The notes under the pieces: generated by a model | The model's database searches: none | What the model was told of the DNA's origin: nothing | What the model saw: only the letters and a program-made list of their open reading frames with translations | Assembly: GCF_023715705.1 (NCBI RefSeq) | Contig: NZ_JAMBOS010000018.1 | Location: forward strand, 1-64,000 | Origin: Halalkalibacter oceani | GTDB lineage: Bacteria; Bacillota; Bacilli; Bacillales; Bacillaceae_D | Direction: 5' to 3' | DNA length: 64,000 nucleotides | Program-made: the position numbers and the translations under genes | Part shown: positions 46,774 through 55,289 of the stretch, in pieces | How positions within the stretch are numbered: position 1 is the first letter of the stretch | Layout of the letters: every line of letters starts with the position of its first letter

Positions 46774-47580
46774 CTAGTGAATCTTTTGCTTCACCTGCTT
46801 TAGTGTCGCAACAATCAAAAAGCTGACAATCACTAACAAAAGCCACGAGCTGACCTTTCCGAGATGAACGAGGCTCCAAGCCTCGGTTTGGTTCGGATAC
46901 TCCCATGCCCCGAAATAGGTCGCGATATTTTCGGCGATCCAGATGAAAAATCCGATCAGGACGAAGGAAAGAGCGATCGGCATCCGATAACCTGTTCCGT
47001 TAACTTCATATTTTACCCATGACCGCCAAAAAACGATGATCACCAGGGCTGATAGCCACCAGCGAATGTCAATCCAATAATGATGAGTGAAAAAATTTAA
47101 ATAGATCGCAGCGGCAAGTGGGACTACAAGGATTAATGGCGGCCAGTTTACGAGATCGACATGTAATCGGCGCCACGCCTGGCAGAGATAGCTCGCGACA
47201 CTGGCGTACATGAATCCACTGTACAACGGTACGTCAAACACTTTGGCATAGCCCTCCTCTGGATAAGACCAGGAACCCATATGGACCTTGAAGATTTCCA
47301 ACGCGAGACCGATAAGGTGAAACAAGGTGATCACCTTAAGTTCGTCCCGGGTTTCAAGCCCTGAACGTACCATCCACCACTGCATCAGCAAGCAAATGAG
47401 CAGCAGCCAGTCATAGCGCGGCAGCCAAGGCAGTGAAATGACTTGTGTTATTGCGAGATAAGCAAAAATCACAACAGGAAACAAACAGGATAACGCCTGC
47501 TCCCAGCCAAAACGAACGAGCTGTTTTCCCGCTCTAACGAGTTGCGGCTCGACATATTCTTTTTCACGGATGACTTGCAT
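46774..47580 (-). CDS. yoaT: DUF817 integral membrane protein, YoaT-like
   Basis: A 268-residue membrane protein with about eight hydrophobic segments and the DUF817 blocks FKVHMGSWSYPEEGYAKVF, VPLYSGFMYASVASYLCQAW, FTHHYWIDIRWWL and SFVLIGFFIWIAENIATYFG. Gene order with the HTH and DUF2975 genes upstream matches B. subtilis yoaS-yozG-yoaT. Function unknown. Confidence 0.85.
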   Translation of the reverse strand: MQVIREKEYVEPQLVRAGKQLVRFGWEQALSCLFPVVIFAYLAITQVISLPWLPRYDWLLLICLLMQWWMVRSGLETRDELKVITLFHLIGLALEIFKVHMGSWSYPEEGYAKVFDVPLYSGFMYASVASYLCQAWRRLHVDLVNWPPLILVVPLAAAIYLNFFTHHYWIDIRWWLSALVIIVFWRSWVKYEVNGTGYRMPIALSFVLIGFFIWIAENIATYFGAWEYPNQTEAWSLVHLGKVSSWLLLVIVSFLIVATLKQVKQKIH

Positions 47581-47625
47581 GAATAGTTCCCCTTTTCAGC
47601 AGCTTTTTCGTAATGATCGTAGCCA

Positions 47626-47847
47626 TTACTCTTCTTCGTCTTCATCGCTCCGGTATTCCAAAATGTCCCCCGGCTGGCAGTCCAAAGCCTTGCAAATGGC
47701 CTCTAATGTTGATAAGCGAATCGCTTTCGCCTTGCCATTTTTTAAAATAGAAAGATTCGCCATCGTGATTCCGACCTTTTCCGAAAGCTCGGTCACGCTC
47801 ATTTTCCTCTTTGCCAGCATGACATCAATATTAATAATAATCGCCAT
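47626..47847 (-). CDS. yozG: HTH (Cro/CI) regulator, YozG-like
   Basis: A 73-residue one-domain XRE protein (NIDVMLAKRKMSVTELSEKVGITMANLSILKNGKAKAIRLSTLEAICKALDCQPGDILEY) with an acidic tail. ATG 47847 follows GAGGTGA. It follows the DUF2975 gene by 10 bp; this pairing of a short HTH protein and a DUF2975 membrane protein recurs in Firmicutes and is probably a regulatory unit. Confidence 0.88.
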   Translation of the reverse strand: MAIIINIDVMLAKRKMSVTELSEKVGITMANLSILKNGKAKAIRLSTLEAICKALDCQPGDILEYRSDEDEEE

Positions 47848-47857
47848 TTTCTTCACC

Positions 47858-48340
47858 TCAGACCGTTAAATCATTTTCTGATTTTATCTGCACAGCTTCC
47901 TGCAAAAGCCTCTGCAGGACAGCAGCAAAGACGGCAATTACCGCTGAGGCGAAAATAATGACCAGCCCAATGACGATTATCCCGGGTGCATCATCCGCTT
48001 CGGCGATAAGATAAAAGAGCGGCATGCCTGCCAGATAAAAAACGCTAAGTATCACTGCACAATACTTGATTTTCTTTAATGCTGTTACCGATAATTCCGA
48101 AAATGCTTCATTCCTGTCAATATAGCTTAGCAATTTGATCGCTTGATAAAGTGCTCCGTAAAACGGAATGGCTGTCATATAGAAAAAGATAAAAACGAAA
48201 TAGTTTACATACGCTATTGTCGGAAGCAGCTGCGCGGCAAACTTTGCAATCTCAGGCACGAGAAAAATGCACAAAGCAAGCACCGGAATGCCGATCAGAA
48301 TAACAGCGATCCTTAAAAAGAGCGTGGTTCCTTGTTTCAT
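47858..48340 (-). CDS. yoaS: DUF2975 membrane protein, YoaS-like
   Basis: A 160-residue protein with four hydrophobic segments (LRIAVILIGIPVLALCIFL, VNYFVFIFFYMTAIPFYGAL, CAVILSVFYLAGMPLFYLIA, IIVIGLVIIFASAVIAVFAA). ATG 48340 follows a GAGGTG site; an ATG five codons earlier is less likely. Co-transcribed with the HTH gene. Function unknown. Confidence 0.85.
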   Translation of the reverse strand: MKQGTTLFLRIAVILIGIPVLALCIFLVPEIAKFAAQLLPTIAYVNYFVFIFFYMTAIPFYGALYQAIKLLSYIDRNEAFSELSVTALKKIKYCAVILSVFYLAGMPLFYLIAEADDAPGIIVIGLVIIFASAVIAVFAAVLQRLLQEAVQIKSENDLTV

Positions 48341-48477
48341 CAAAAAGCACCTCACTTCATAATTTCAATAAAACTATATCACTCAATTTATCGTTTTACA
48401 ATAAATAAATATTGATTTGTATAATATTATTGTTGTTATTTTTCCACAGTTTGTCCGCCTTTCATTAATCCGCAAGA

Positions 48478-48506
48478 AAAAAACACCCTCACAATCGGAA
48501 GGTGTA
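48478..48506 (-). terminator. Terminator after the anti-sigma gene
   Basis: On the minus strand: stem ACACCTTC / GAGGGTGT followed by TTTTTTTC. It ends the sigma/anti-sigma operon. Confidence 0.75.
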
Positions 48507-48519
48507 TTTTCCTCGACAT

Positions 48520-49521
48520 TTACTTGTTTACCTGCATTCGCTCGGTGATCACACCGAATGTCGACGCCTGAATATATGGCTGATCCTGTAAGGCCGCGAG
48601 CTGATCCGGCGTCCCCGTCACGACCGCGCCGATAATCGAGATTTCCTCCTCTTCGATCTGATCATTATCGCCGGCTATCGCCTCATAGATTTGCTCGATT
48701 TCCCAGCTAAATGAGAAACGTTTCTTTTGACGAAGCTGCTCCAGATGTGAGATGAAGTTTGTTACCCCCCTGGATCCTTCAGGTTGATATCTGTCCGAAT
48801 AAAATCCATTAATGAACCAAGAAGAGGCAACTACCGTATCTTGTACCTCTTTCATAAAGTTTATCCTTTCTTCTGTATAAGCATCGACCCACCACCATGC
48901 GACTTGTACCCCTGCCGGCATCATTGCTTCAATCTCCTCAAGCTGATAGCCTTGATCAAATGACAGACCGAGCTCAAGCAAGGCATTCTCATTCAACGCT
49001 ACCATTTCACCGAGACTGTCTCGGTAGGTATCATAGTCGATTTCTGGATGATAAAACAGCATCTCCTGGTCACCGGTATGTAGATTAAAACGTTCAAATT
49101 GATTTGCCTCGATTAGGGATTCTGATCCTTTTAATTGAATCGAGTTGTACACGCTAAAATCCAATAAATAATTACCAAATAGATTGTATGTTCCTTCAAT
49201 TGGCTGCCAGATATAAGGCTGATCACCGAGAATTTTATAGGTTGTAAGCTTAAAGTTACCTTTGAACCAATTCGGATCATAATGCAGATGACTAATATGA
49301 ACATTTGGTGCTGTTATGAGATTCCACAAACGTACTTCTTCCAGCACCTCGTCTCCCCGTTTGTGAGAGAGTTTTTCAATGCCAAACCAGAGAGTAAGCA
49401 GAATGATTGGCGTTACAACCATAACAATCACGACGGTTTTCAAAGTTGACCAGAATCTCGCTTTTCGGAAGAGCTTCTTTGACTCTTTTTCATCAAACAA
49501 AAAATGCTCCTTTTCACTCAT
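48520..49521 (-). CDS. Membrane anti-sigma factor (sigma factor regulator N/C domains)
   Basis: A 333-residue type II membrane protein. Residues 1-25 are cytosolic (SEKEHFLFDEKESKKLFRKARFW), a single membrane helix lies at about 26-47 (LKTVVIVMVVTPIILLTLWF), and the rest is a large extracellular domain (THYPNVHISHLHYD region, YSDRYQPEGSRGVTNFISHLEQ). This is the layout of the sigma-factor-regulator N- and C-terminal families. It overlaps the ECF sigma gene by 4 bp (ATGA). It presumably holds the sigma factor at the membrane until an envelope signal arrives. Confidence 0.82.
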   Translation of the reverse strand: MSEKEHFLFDEKESKKLFRKARFWSTLKTVVIVMVVTPIILLTLWFGIEKLSHKRGDEVLEEVRLWNLITAPNVHISHLHYDPNWFKGNFKLTTYKILGDQPYIWQPIEGTYNLFGNYLLDFSVYNSIQLKGSESLIEANQFERFNLHTGDQEMLFYHPEIDYDTYRDSLGEMVALNENALLELGLSFDQGYQLEEIEAMMPAGVQVAWWWVDAYTEERINFMKEVQDTVVASSWFINGFYSDRYQPEGSRGVTNFISHLEQLRQKKRFSFSWEIEQIYEAIAGDNDQIEEEEISIIGAVVTGTPDQLAALQDQPYIQASTFGVITERMQVNK

Positions 49522-50018
49522 AGATAGAATTCCTCCTTTACTTGCTTTAACATCTTTTCCCGGGCGCGCTTCATATGCGTTTTCAGCGTATTTTGATTCA
49601 TATTGAATAAGGCTGAAAGATCGTTGTATGTAAGCTCCAACTCATATTTCAAAATCAAAAGCTCCTGATGCAATGGGGAAAGGGTTTCAAGCGCTTCTCG
49701 GATTGATTGTCGTTGTTCCTTCTGCAGATAGCTCATTTCCGGCATATGCGTTAATGACAGCAGTGAATCTGCATCTACGTCCGTTGTTTGATAGCGTTTT
49801 TCTTTGCGCTTTAAATCGTAAAATTGATTCGTGGCGACCCGATAAAGCCAGCTCGTCACATGATCGGCGCCAATCCCGTTTTGATGGAGCAAAAACTTAT
49901 AACACGTATCCTGGACAATATCTTCCGCATCTTCATGTGTCAGCCCGCGTTTTCGCAAATACCGGTACAGCAGTGTGCCGACCTGCTGCAAAAATTCATT
50001 CATCGTCTTGTTTGCCAT
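49518..50018 (-). CDS. ECF-type RNA polymerase sigma factor
   Basis: A 166-residue sigma-70 family factor. Region 2: LLYRYLRKRGLTHEDAEDIVQDTCYKFLL and TSWLYRVATNQFYDLKRK; region 4: LSPLHQELLILKYELELTYNDLSALFNMNQNTLKTHMKRARE. Translation is coupled with its anti-sigma factor. A candidate self-recognised promoter lies directly upstream (50041-50068). Target genes besides itself are unknown. Confidence 0.92.
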   Translation of the reverse strand: MANKTMNEFLQQVGTLLYRYLRKRGLTHEDAEDIVQDTCYKFLLHQNGIGADHVTSWLYRVATNQFYDLKRKEKRYQTTDVDADSLLSLTHMPEMSYLQKEQRQSIREALETLSPLHQELLILKYELELTYNDLSALFNMNQNTLKTHMKRAREKMLKQVKEEFYL

Positions 50019-50040
50019 GCTGTCCTCCCTTCTTCTTTTA

Positions 50041-50068
50041 TAACGCGGCAGGTCAGAAATCGTTTACA
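50041..50068 (-). promoter_or_regulatory. Candidate ECF-sigma autoregulatory promoter
   Basis: On the minus strand TGTAAAC (50068-50062), 16 bases, CGTTA (50045-50041). This resembles the TGAAAC-N16/17-CGTC type recognised by Bacillus extracytoplasmic-function sigma factors and is 20-25 bp before the sigma gene. Confidence 0.5.
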
Positions 50069-50177
50069 CCTTTCGAAAAATATTTTGTATGTATAACAGG
50101 AAAAGGTTGTGCCAAAAAGATTCCTCCTTTCGGCACAACCTCAATGCCATGTAAGCTGCTTACGTGTTAAAAGCGAT

Positions 50178-50350
50178 TCATAATGTAGATTTCGGTAAAT
50201 ACACTCCATTTTTCTCATAGAGCTTTTCGAGTTCTTTTGCCATATATTCAGGCGAGTATGGCAGGTCTTGCTCGATCCACCACTCGATCATTCCAACGAA
50301 GGCAGAAGCCATAAATGCGGCATGTAACTCGCTGTTAGGAATGGCTGATG
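50178..50350 (-). pseudogene. C-terminal remnant of a TetR-family regulator
   Basis: The frame encodes SELHAAFMASAFVGMIEWWIEQDLPYSPEYMAKELEKLYEKNGVYLPKS, a typical C-terminal end of TetR/AcrR regulators. The DNA-binding N terminus is missing: upstream the sequence passes directly into the end of an oppositely oriented dehydrogenase gene. No proper start or ribosome site. Confidence 0.65.
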
Positions 50351-50359
50351 TACTTCGTA

Positions 50360-50472
50360 ATATAAGCATTTCTCCTGATCGGATTGCCAATGCGATTGCT
50401 TACGCAATGAACGAGCCAGCCGATACGTCTGTGAATGAAATGATTATTCGGCCAACTGTTCAGGCTATGTAA
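50360..50472 (+). pseudogene. C-terminal remnant of a short-chain dehydrogenase
   Basis: The plus strand reads SISPDRIANAIAYAMNEPADTSVNEMIIRPTVQAM and then a stop. This is the C-terminal tail of YdfG-type SDR enzymes (IAYAI..P..V.INEIIIRPT). The rest is absent. It abuts the TetR remnant; the two were probably neighbours whose adjoining 5' parts were lost in one deletion. Confidence 0.7.
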
Positions 50473-50475
50473 CAA

Positions 50476-50512
50476 AAATAGGATGAGGGTGCTGTTTGGC
50501 CCCTCATCCTAT
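50476..50512. terminator. Terminator between the SDR remnant and ypsC
   Basis: Stem ATAGGATGAGGG / CCCTCATCCTAT with a short loop, lying between convergent sequences; serves ypsC on the minus strand and formerly the SDR gene. Confidence 0.65.
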
Positions 50513-50525
50513 CAGCTTGACTTTA

Positions 50526-51674
50526 TTAGCTTTCATCCCCACGCGGCGGTCGCGGTCCGAAAAATTGATAATAGTCAGTTTTTAAATTACCGTTGTAGAG
50601 CTTTCGTTTTTTCGATGCTTTTTTGCCGTACAGCTCCTCGAAGCCTTCATGGGACGTCAGCATATAAATCGACCATGTCGGCAAGTGTGTTTGAAACACG
50701 TCTCCCATATCACGATACAGCTGCTCAACTTCCGCTCTTTCCCCAAGACGTTCGCCGTACGGCGGGTTGCCGATTAAAATGCCGAACTCGCCCCGGTGTC
50801 TGAAATCTTTGACTTGCATTTGCTTAAAGGTGAGTAAATCAGCAAAGCCAGCTTCCTGGGCGTTATTTTGCGCAAGCTCCACGCTGCGGTGGTCAATATC
50901 GCTGCCAAGAATGTCAAGCGGCTGATCATAATTCGCCAGATCCTCGACTTCCTGTCTTGCTTCATTCCAGCGATTTTCCCCGATCCAATGCCAGCTCTCC
51001 GAGACAAATTCCCGATTAAAGCCGGGAGCAATGTTTTGCCCGATCATCGCCGCTTCGATCGGCAGCGTACCCGAACCGCAGAAAGGATCAGCAAACGGGC
51101 GCTCAGGCTTCCACGGTGTCAGCATAATCATCGCTGCTGCGAGCGTCTCCTTTAACGGAGCCTGATTGTGAAAATAACGGTAGCCGCGTTTGTGTAGCCC
51201 TTCTCCGCTCGTGTCAATCGTTAATGTCGCGATATCCTTATGGAGTGCGACTTCAATCCGGTAAAAAGGGCCATCTTCATCAAACCAGCCTCGTTTGTAG
51301 CGTTTTTTCAAGCTTTCGACAACCGCCTTTTTGACAATTGCCTGGCAGTCGGAGACGCTGAACAGCTTCGACTTTACCGAGCGACCGATAACCGGAAATT
51401 CAGCGTGTACAGGGATAAAATCGGCCCAAGGCAGCGCCTTTGTCTTTTCAAATAATTCATCGAAGGTCAGGGCTTTAAATTCTCCAATCTTCACTTTGAC
51501 GCGATCTGCCGTCCGCAGCCACAGGTTGGCGCGCGGAATCGCGGAAACATCCGCGGTGAAGGTCACCTTTCCATTGTCGACCTGGACATCTTCATAGCCC
51601 AATGCTTTTACCTCACGGGCAACCAGAGCTTCAAGCCCCATCGTCGCCGTGGCGATTAACGTTACTTTTTCCAT
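50526..51674 (-). CDS. ypsC: THUMP-domain RNA methyltransferase, YpsC/RlmL-like
   Basis: A 382-residue SAM-dependent methyltransferase. An N-terminal THUMP domain (residues about 1-160) is followed by the catalytic domain with FADPFCGSGTLPIEAAMIG (SAM motif I) and the IGNPPYGERLG motif typical of guanine-N2 methyltransferases. By homology to the N-terminal half of RlmL it is likely to modify 23S rRNA. Its place next to rnpB and gpsB matches B. subtilis ypsC. Confidence 0.92.
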   Translation of the reverse strand: MEKVTLIATATMGLEALVAREVKALGYEDVQVDNGKVTFTADVSAIPRANLWLRTADRVKVKIGEFKALTFDELFEKTKALPWADFIPVHAEFPVIGRSVKSKLFSVSDCQAIVKKAVVESLKKRYKRGWFDEDGPFYRIEVALHKDIATLTIDTSGEGLHKRGYRYFHNQAPLKETLAAAMIMLTPWKPERPFADPFCGSGTLPIEAAMIGQNIAPGFNREFVSESWHWIGENRWNEARQEVEDLANYDQPLDILGSDIDHRSVELAQNNAQEAGFADLLTFKQMQVKDFRHRGEFGILIGNPPYGERLGERAEVEQLYRDMGDVFQTHLPTWSIYMLTSHEGFEELYGKKASKKRKLYNGNLKTDYYQFFGPRPPRGDES

Positions 51675-51858
51675 TATGTATAAACTCCTTACGTACTGGC
51701 ATCATCCTCTTATTATACAGGAAACAGCACGGGGTACAACCGGTAGGGAAACCTGTTGCTCATGTGACGCTTTGCCGCACAAAAGTGCCCGGATAAAAAG
51801 GGGATTCCCCTTTTGCTCCGGGCCATCGTTTTCGACTTACATTCGTTTTTTCCGTTGC

Positions 51859-52653
51859 TTATGCCAAAACAGCGCGGTCGCTGTCCATTTGCTTGCCGCG
51901 GATTCGCTGGAATTCCTTAAGCAGCTTTTCAATCGTTAATGTTTCCTTCGTTTCACTGTCGACATTCAGAATAATTTGCCCTTTATCCATCATAATCAGA
52001 CGATTCCCGAGATCGAGCGCCTGCTGCATATTATGTGTAACCATCAGCGTCGTCAGCTGATACTTTTTCACAATGTCGCGTGTCAGGTTCGTAATCAGCT
52101 CGGCTCTTGACGGGTCAAGCGCGGCTGTATGCTCATCGAGGAGTAGAATTTTCGGTTCAGTGAATGTCGCCATTAACAACGATAAAGCCTGACGCTCTCC
52201 CCCTGAAAGCAGTCCGACCTTGGCCGAGAGTCTGTTTTCCAAGCCGAGATTCAATGTTTCCAAATATTCGCGGAAGAGGTCCTTCCGTTTTTTATTCACG
52301 CCTATTTTCAGCGTGCGCTTCTTGTTTCGTGAATAGGCAATCGCCAGGTTTTCTTCAATCGTCATTGTCGGTGCCGTACCGGCCATTGGATCCTGAAAAA
52401 CCCGTCCGATCAATTGGGAACGTTTGTATTCAGGTAAATACGTGACCTCTTTGTCGGCGATCTTTACTTCTCCGATATCCGGGGTCAAGGAGCCTGAAAT
52501 CACATTCATCAATGTCGATTTCCCCGCCCCGTTACTACCGATAATCGTCACGAAATCGCCTTTTTCAAGCGAGAGGTTGGTATTTTGCAATGCTTTTTTT
52601 TCATCAGGTGTACCTTCGTTAAAAGTTAAGGAAATATCATGCAGATGAAGCAT
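51859..52653 (-). CDS. ABC transporter ATPase of a TrpXYZ-like importer
   Basis: A 264-residue ATPase started at ATG 52653 (MLHLHDISLTF), the usual family N terminus. Walker A GSNGAGKSTLMN, signature LLSGGERQALSLLMA, Walker B ILLLDEHTAALDP (His in place of the usual Pro after DE), switch His in VTHNMQQA. It overlaps the permease gene by 17 bp and forms an importer with the permease and the binding protein upstream. Such systems carry amino acids such as tryptophan, inferred from family only. Confidence 0.88.
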   Translation of the reverse strand: MLHLHDISLTFNEGTPDEKKALQNTNLSLEKGDFVTIIGSNGAGKSTLMNVISGSLTPDIGEVKIADKEVTYLPEYKRSQLIGRVFQDPMAGTAPTMTIEENLAIAYSRNKKRTLKIGVNKKRKDLFREYLETLNLGLENRLSAKVGLLSGGERQALSLLMATFTEPKILLLDEHTAALDPSRAELITNLTRDIVKKYQLTTLMVTHNMQQALDLGNRLIMMDKGQIILNVDSETKETLTIEKLLKEFQRIRGKQMDSDRAVLA

Positions 52654-53629
52654 GCTCGCCGCCTCCTTTGCGTGCCAGCTGTTTTTGCCGGCGTCTTTTC
52701 TTTTCTTTACGCGCCTCAATCAACTTCGGTGACACAAGTGCGGCAATTACGAGAATCGCAGTGATCAATCTCATATCGCCCGCTTCAAGGAAATCGACCC
52801 GTAACGCAAGAGTGACGACAATCCGGTAAATAATCGCTCCGCCGATCACGGCAAGCGTCGTGCGGAAAATCGTTTTCGTGCCGAACAGCGCTTCACCAAT
52901 AATAACCGAAGCAAGACCGATGATGATCAGACCGATTCCCATCCCGGCATCGGCAAACCCGCCGAGCTGGGCGATAAACGCTCCGGCCAAGGCGACAAGA
53001 CCGTTCGAAAGACCAAGTCCGATGATAATATAGGAATCCGTGTTCGCTGAGAAGCTGCGAATCATTTTCTGGTTGTCACCAGTCGCTCGCAAAGCAAGGC
53101 CGGCTTCTGTTTTCAGGAAATAGTCCGCGCCAAACTTAATGACAAGCGTCACGACGATCATGATCAGCAAAATCGCCCATGTCCGTGGTGCTTGCGCAAG
53201 CCCGAGCATTTGCGTAAAGCTGTTCAGCGCATTGTCGATCCCGAGCGCTTCCCAGATGCCGGCGATCTGACGAAAGACAGTCGGCTCGTTAATCAAGGAG
53301 ACATTCGGCTGACCCATAATGCGCAGATTAATCGAATAGAGCGCAATCATCATCAAAATCCCGGCGAGAAGCGGGTTGATTTTCCCCTTTGTGTGTAACA
53401 AGCCTGTGAAGCAGCCTGCGATAAAGCCGGCGACCGCCGCCAACGCGGTTGCGACAAATGGATTGACTCCATTTACAATGGAAATCGCGGCTACAGCTGC
53501 CCCGGTAACAAAGCTGCCATCAACGGTTAAATCAGGGAAGTCCAGCACGCGAAAAGTTAAGTATACCCCTAGCGCCATAATGGCATAAATAATTCCAGAT
53601 TCAACTGCGCTAAAAATAGATAAAAACAT
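52637..53629 (-). CDS. ABC transporter permease of a TrpXYZ-like importer
   Basis: A 330-residue permease with about nine hydrophobic segments of the branched-chain-amino-acid-type permease family. ATG 53629 follows GGGAGG. Seen: FSAVESGIIYAIMALGVYLTFRVLDFPDLTVDGSF, TGLLHTKGKINPLLAGILM and GLGLSNGLVALAGAFIAQ. The C terminus is basic. Its gene lies between the binding protein and ATPase genes; a gap of about 300 bp upstream probably holds its own promoter. Confidence 0.88.
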   Translation of the reverse strand: MFLSIFSAVESGIIYAIMALGVYLTFRVLDFPDLTVDGSFVTGAAVAAISIVNGVNPFVATALAAVAGFIAGCFTGLLHTKGKINPLLAGILMMIALYSINLRIMGQPNVSLINEPTVFRQIAGIWEALGIDNALNSFTQMLGLAQAPRTWAILLIMIVVTLVIKFGADYFLKTEAGLALRATGDNQKMIRSFSANTDSYIIIGLGLSNGLVALAGAFIAQLGGFADAGMGIGLIIIGLASVIIGEALFGTKTIFRTTLAVIGGAIIYRIVVTLALRVDFLEAGDMRLITAILVIAALVSPKLIEARKEKKRRRQKQLARKGGGEHASSA

Positions 53630-53925
53630 AGGAACCTCCCAATGTGCATGCAAATCTCTTATTTCTGCGGCTTGACCCTTTGCTGTTCAACCCGTGAAAT
53701 AAGAGTTTCACATAATCAATACAAATATAGTTTACGTTATTCATCTTTAATGTCAATCATTCTATCCAGATGTAAGCGCTTCTTGACAAGGATTTCCTCA
53801 GACAGAAGTAAAAAGTGGGTCACCACACATAACATGCGGAACCTCGCTCTTCTTCACTCACTTCTGCTCCTTGAAAAAAACGGAAACCGACTTGCCGTAC
53901 GACAGGTCGGTCTCGATCGTGATCC
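53630..53925. other. Gap between binding-protein and permease genes
   Basis: Holds a minus-strand terminator-like stem at 53885-53912 (ACCGACTTG / CAGGTCGGT) followed by a T run, which ends the binding-protein transcript, and a TTGACA -35-like box (53756-53751, minus) upstream of the permease. A cre-like TGTAAGCGCTTCTT is at 53771-53784. So the permease/ATPase pair may be expressed separately. Confidence 0.5.
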
Positions 53926-54963
53926 TTATTCTGCCTCATAAAACTCGGCGATGTCATCCCATTCCGGATTCCATTCAACACCCTGCTCTTCCGCAGCTTC
54001 TTTGTTGATGAGCAGCTGCATATTAGCAGGATACTCTACAGGAATTTCAGACGTTGCTTTTTCCCCTGTAAGAATTTCCACGGCCATTTCACCTGTGCGG
54101 TAACCAATTGAATGATAGTCAATTCCAAATGTCGCAAATCCGCCTCCGGCAAGTGAATCCGGCTCACCAACAACAAGTGGAATATCCTGTTCATTTGCAA
54201 CGCCGACAACGGTTGCGAGCGCCGAAACAACAGTATTGTCCGTTACGACATAAAAGAGATCAACTTCACTGACAAGCGACGCAGCTGCTTGTTGGACCTC
54301 AGCTGAAGTCGCTACTGTTCTTGTTACAAGCGAAAGGCTCGTTCCCTCAGCAGCTGCCTGGACAGCTTCGATTTGCGCAACAGAGTTTGGCTCGCCGGCA
54401 TTATAAATCAATCCGACCGTTGCATCGGCGAAATATTGATCAATAAAATCAACGGTATTTTGGATTGCGTCAGGATGAAGATCAAGCACCCCTGTAATAT
54501 TCTCGCCAGGCTGATCCATCGCTTCAACAAGCCCTGCTCCGACCGCATCCGTTACAGAAGTAAAGAGGATTGGAATATCGTTTGTCGCTTGAAGCGCCCC
54601 TAATGCACTCGGTGTCGAGTTGGCAAAAATGAGATCTACCTGATCAGCCACAAAGTTATTCGCAATCGCGCTCGTATTATTTTGATCACCTTGCGCGCTT
54701 TGGAAATCATACGTCACATCAAGCCCGGCATCGGCAAGCGCTGCCTGAAAGCCCTCAAAAGCGGCATCCAGCGATGGATGTTCAACAATTTGTGTCGCGC
54801 CAATTGTAAATTGAAGCGCTTCATCTGTTTCGGCAGTCTCTCCACCGCCCTCTGTCTCCTCAGGTGCATCTGTTGGTGCCGGCTCTGTTTCACTAGAACC
54901 ACAGGCAGTTAAACCTAGACCCAATACTGCAATACTCAACCAATGTTTCCATGTCTTCTTCAT
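53926..54963 (-). CDS. ABC importer substrate-binding lipoprotein (TrpX-like, ABC sub-bind family)
   Basis: A 345-residue lipoprotein started at ATG 54963. The signal peptide ends LGLTAC, then an acidic Pro/Thr/Glu linker (SSETEPAPTDAPEETEGGGE). The body matches the PF04392-type binding proteins: IGATQIVEHPSLDAAFEGF, DLIFANSTPSALGAL, IPILFTSVTDAVGAGLV, VGLIYNAGEPNSVAQIEAV and FGIDYHSIGYRTGEMAVEIL. It captures an amino acid or similar solute for the permease and ATPase that follow. The exact ligand is unknown. Confidence 0.88.
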   Translation of the reverse strand: MKKTWKHWLSIAVLGLGLTACGSSETEPAPTDAPEETEGGGETAETDEALQFTIGATQIVEHPSLDAAFEGFQAALADAGLDVTYDFQSAQGDQNNTSAIANNFVADQVDLIFANSTPSALGALQATNDIPILFTSVTDAVGAGLVEAMDQPGENITGVLDLHPDAIQNTVDFIDQYFADATVGLIYNAGEPNSVAQIEAVQAAAEGTSLSLVTRTVATSAEVQQAAASLVSEVDLFYVVTDNTVVSALATVVGVANEQDIPLVVGEPDSLAGGGFATFGIDYHSIGYRTGEMAVEILTGEKATSEIPVEYPANMQLLINKEAAEEQGVEWNPEWDDIAEFYEAE

Positions 54964-55131
54964 AATCAAACCCCTTTAGTAATTTTCAAATAGTTTGGTA
55001 TTATCTTAAAACAATATTAATCCAATATTTATCGTATGTAAACAAAAAAATTCATTGCTTTAAAGCGCTTCGGGAGTGATGCGCCAATATGAAATGATTT
55101 TTCAGGAAAGATTTTTCAGCTCATTTCAGCA

Positions 55132-55172
55132 AAAAACTGTCCCCAAAACTTGGTCTTTTGGGGACAGTTTTT
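55132..55172. terminator. Bidirectional terminator
   Basis: Perfect 17-bp inverted repeat AAAAACTGTCCCCAAAA and complement with a 7-base loop; T runs on both strands. Confidence 0.8.
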
Positions 55173-55188
55173 GAAACGTCAAAAGGTC

Positions 55189-55223
55189 AAAAAGCCTGCC
55201 CTGAATGTTTCATACAGGCAGGC
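55189..55223 (-). terminator. Terminator of rnpB
   Basis: On the minus strand GCCTGCCTG pairs with CAGGGCAGGC and is followed by TTTTTGACC, about 70 bp after the RNase P RNA 3' end. Confidence 0.65.
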
Positions 55224-55289
55224 AGCGTGAAGCAGTTCAAGAATGCTTGCACAATTCCTTACGTTGATGTGGTAAGTCGCTTTTGTTGC

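Larger units (their letters stand above)
54964..55289. other. Gap between the importer and rnpB
   Basis: No gene. Holds the upstream region of the binding-protein gene and two hairpins: 55132-55172, a perfect 17-bp repeat with CTGTCCCCAAAA in the stem and terminal A/T runs, and 55189-55223, the likely rnpB terminator. Confidence 0.6.

Noticed and set aside
46542..46906. Overlapping open frames on both strands between 46542 and 46906
   Set aside because: Low-complexity, basic or Cys/Ser-rich products, no ribosome sites, partly over hairpins and the yoaT 3' end; best explained as non-coding.
53771..53784. cre-like box TGTAAGCGCTTCTT before the ABC permease gene
   Set aside because: Two or more mismatches to the cre consensus; recorded within the gap description but not called as a site.
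55057..55072. cre-like AAAGCGCTT upstream of the binding-protein gene
   Set aside because: Only the core matches and flanks do not; likely chance.
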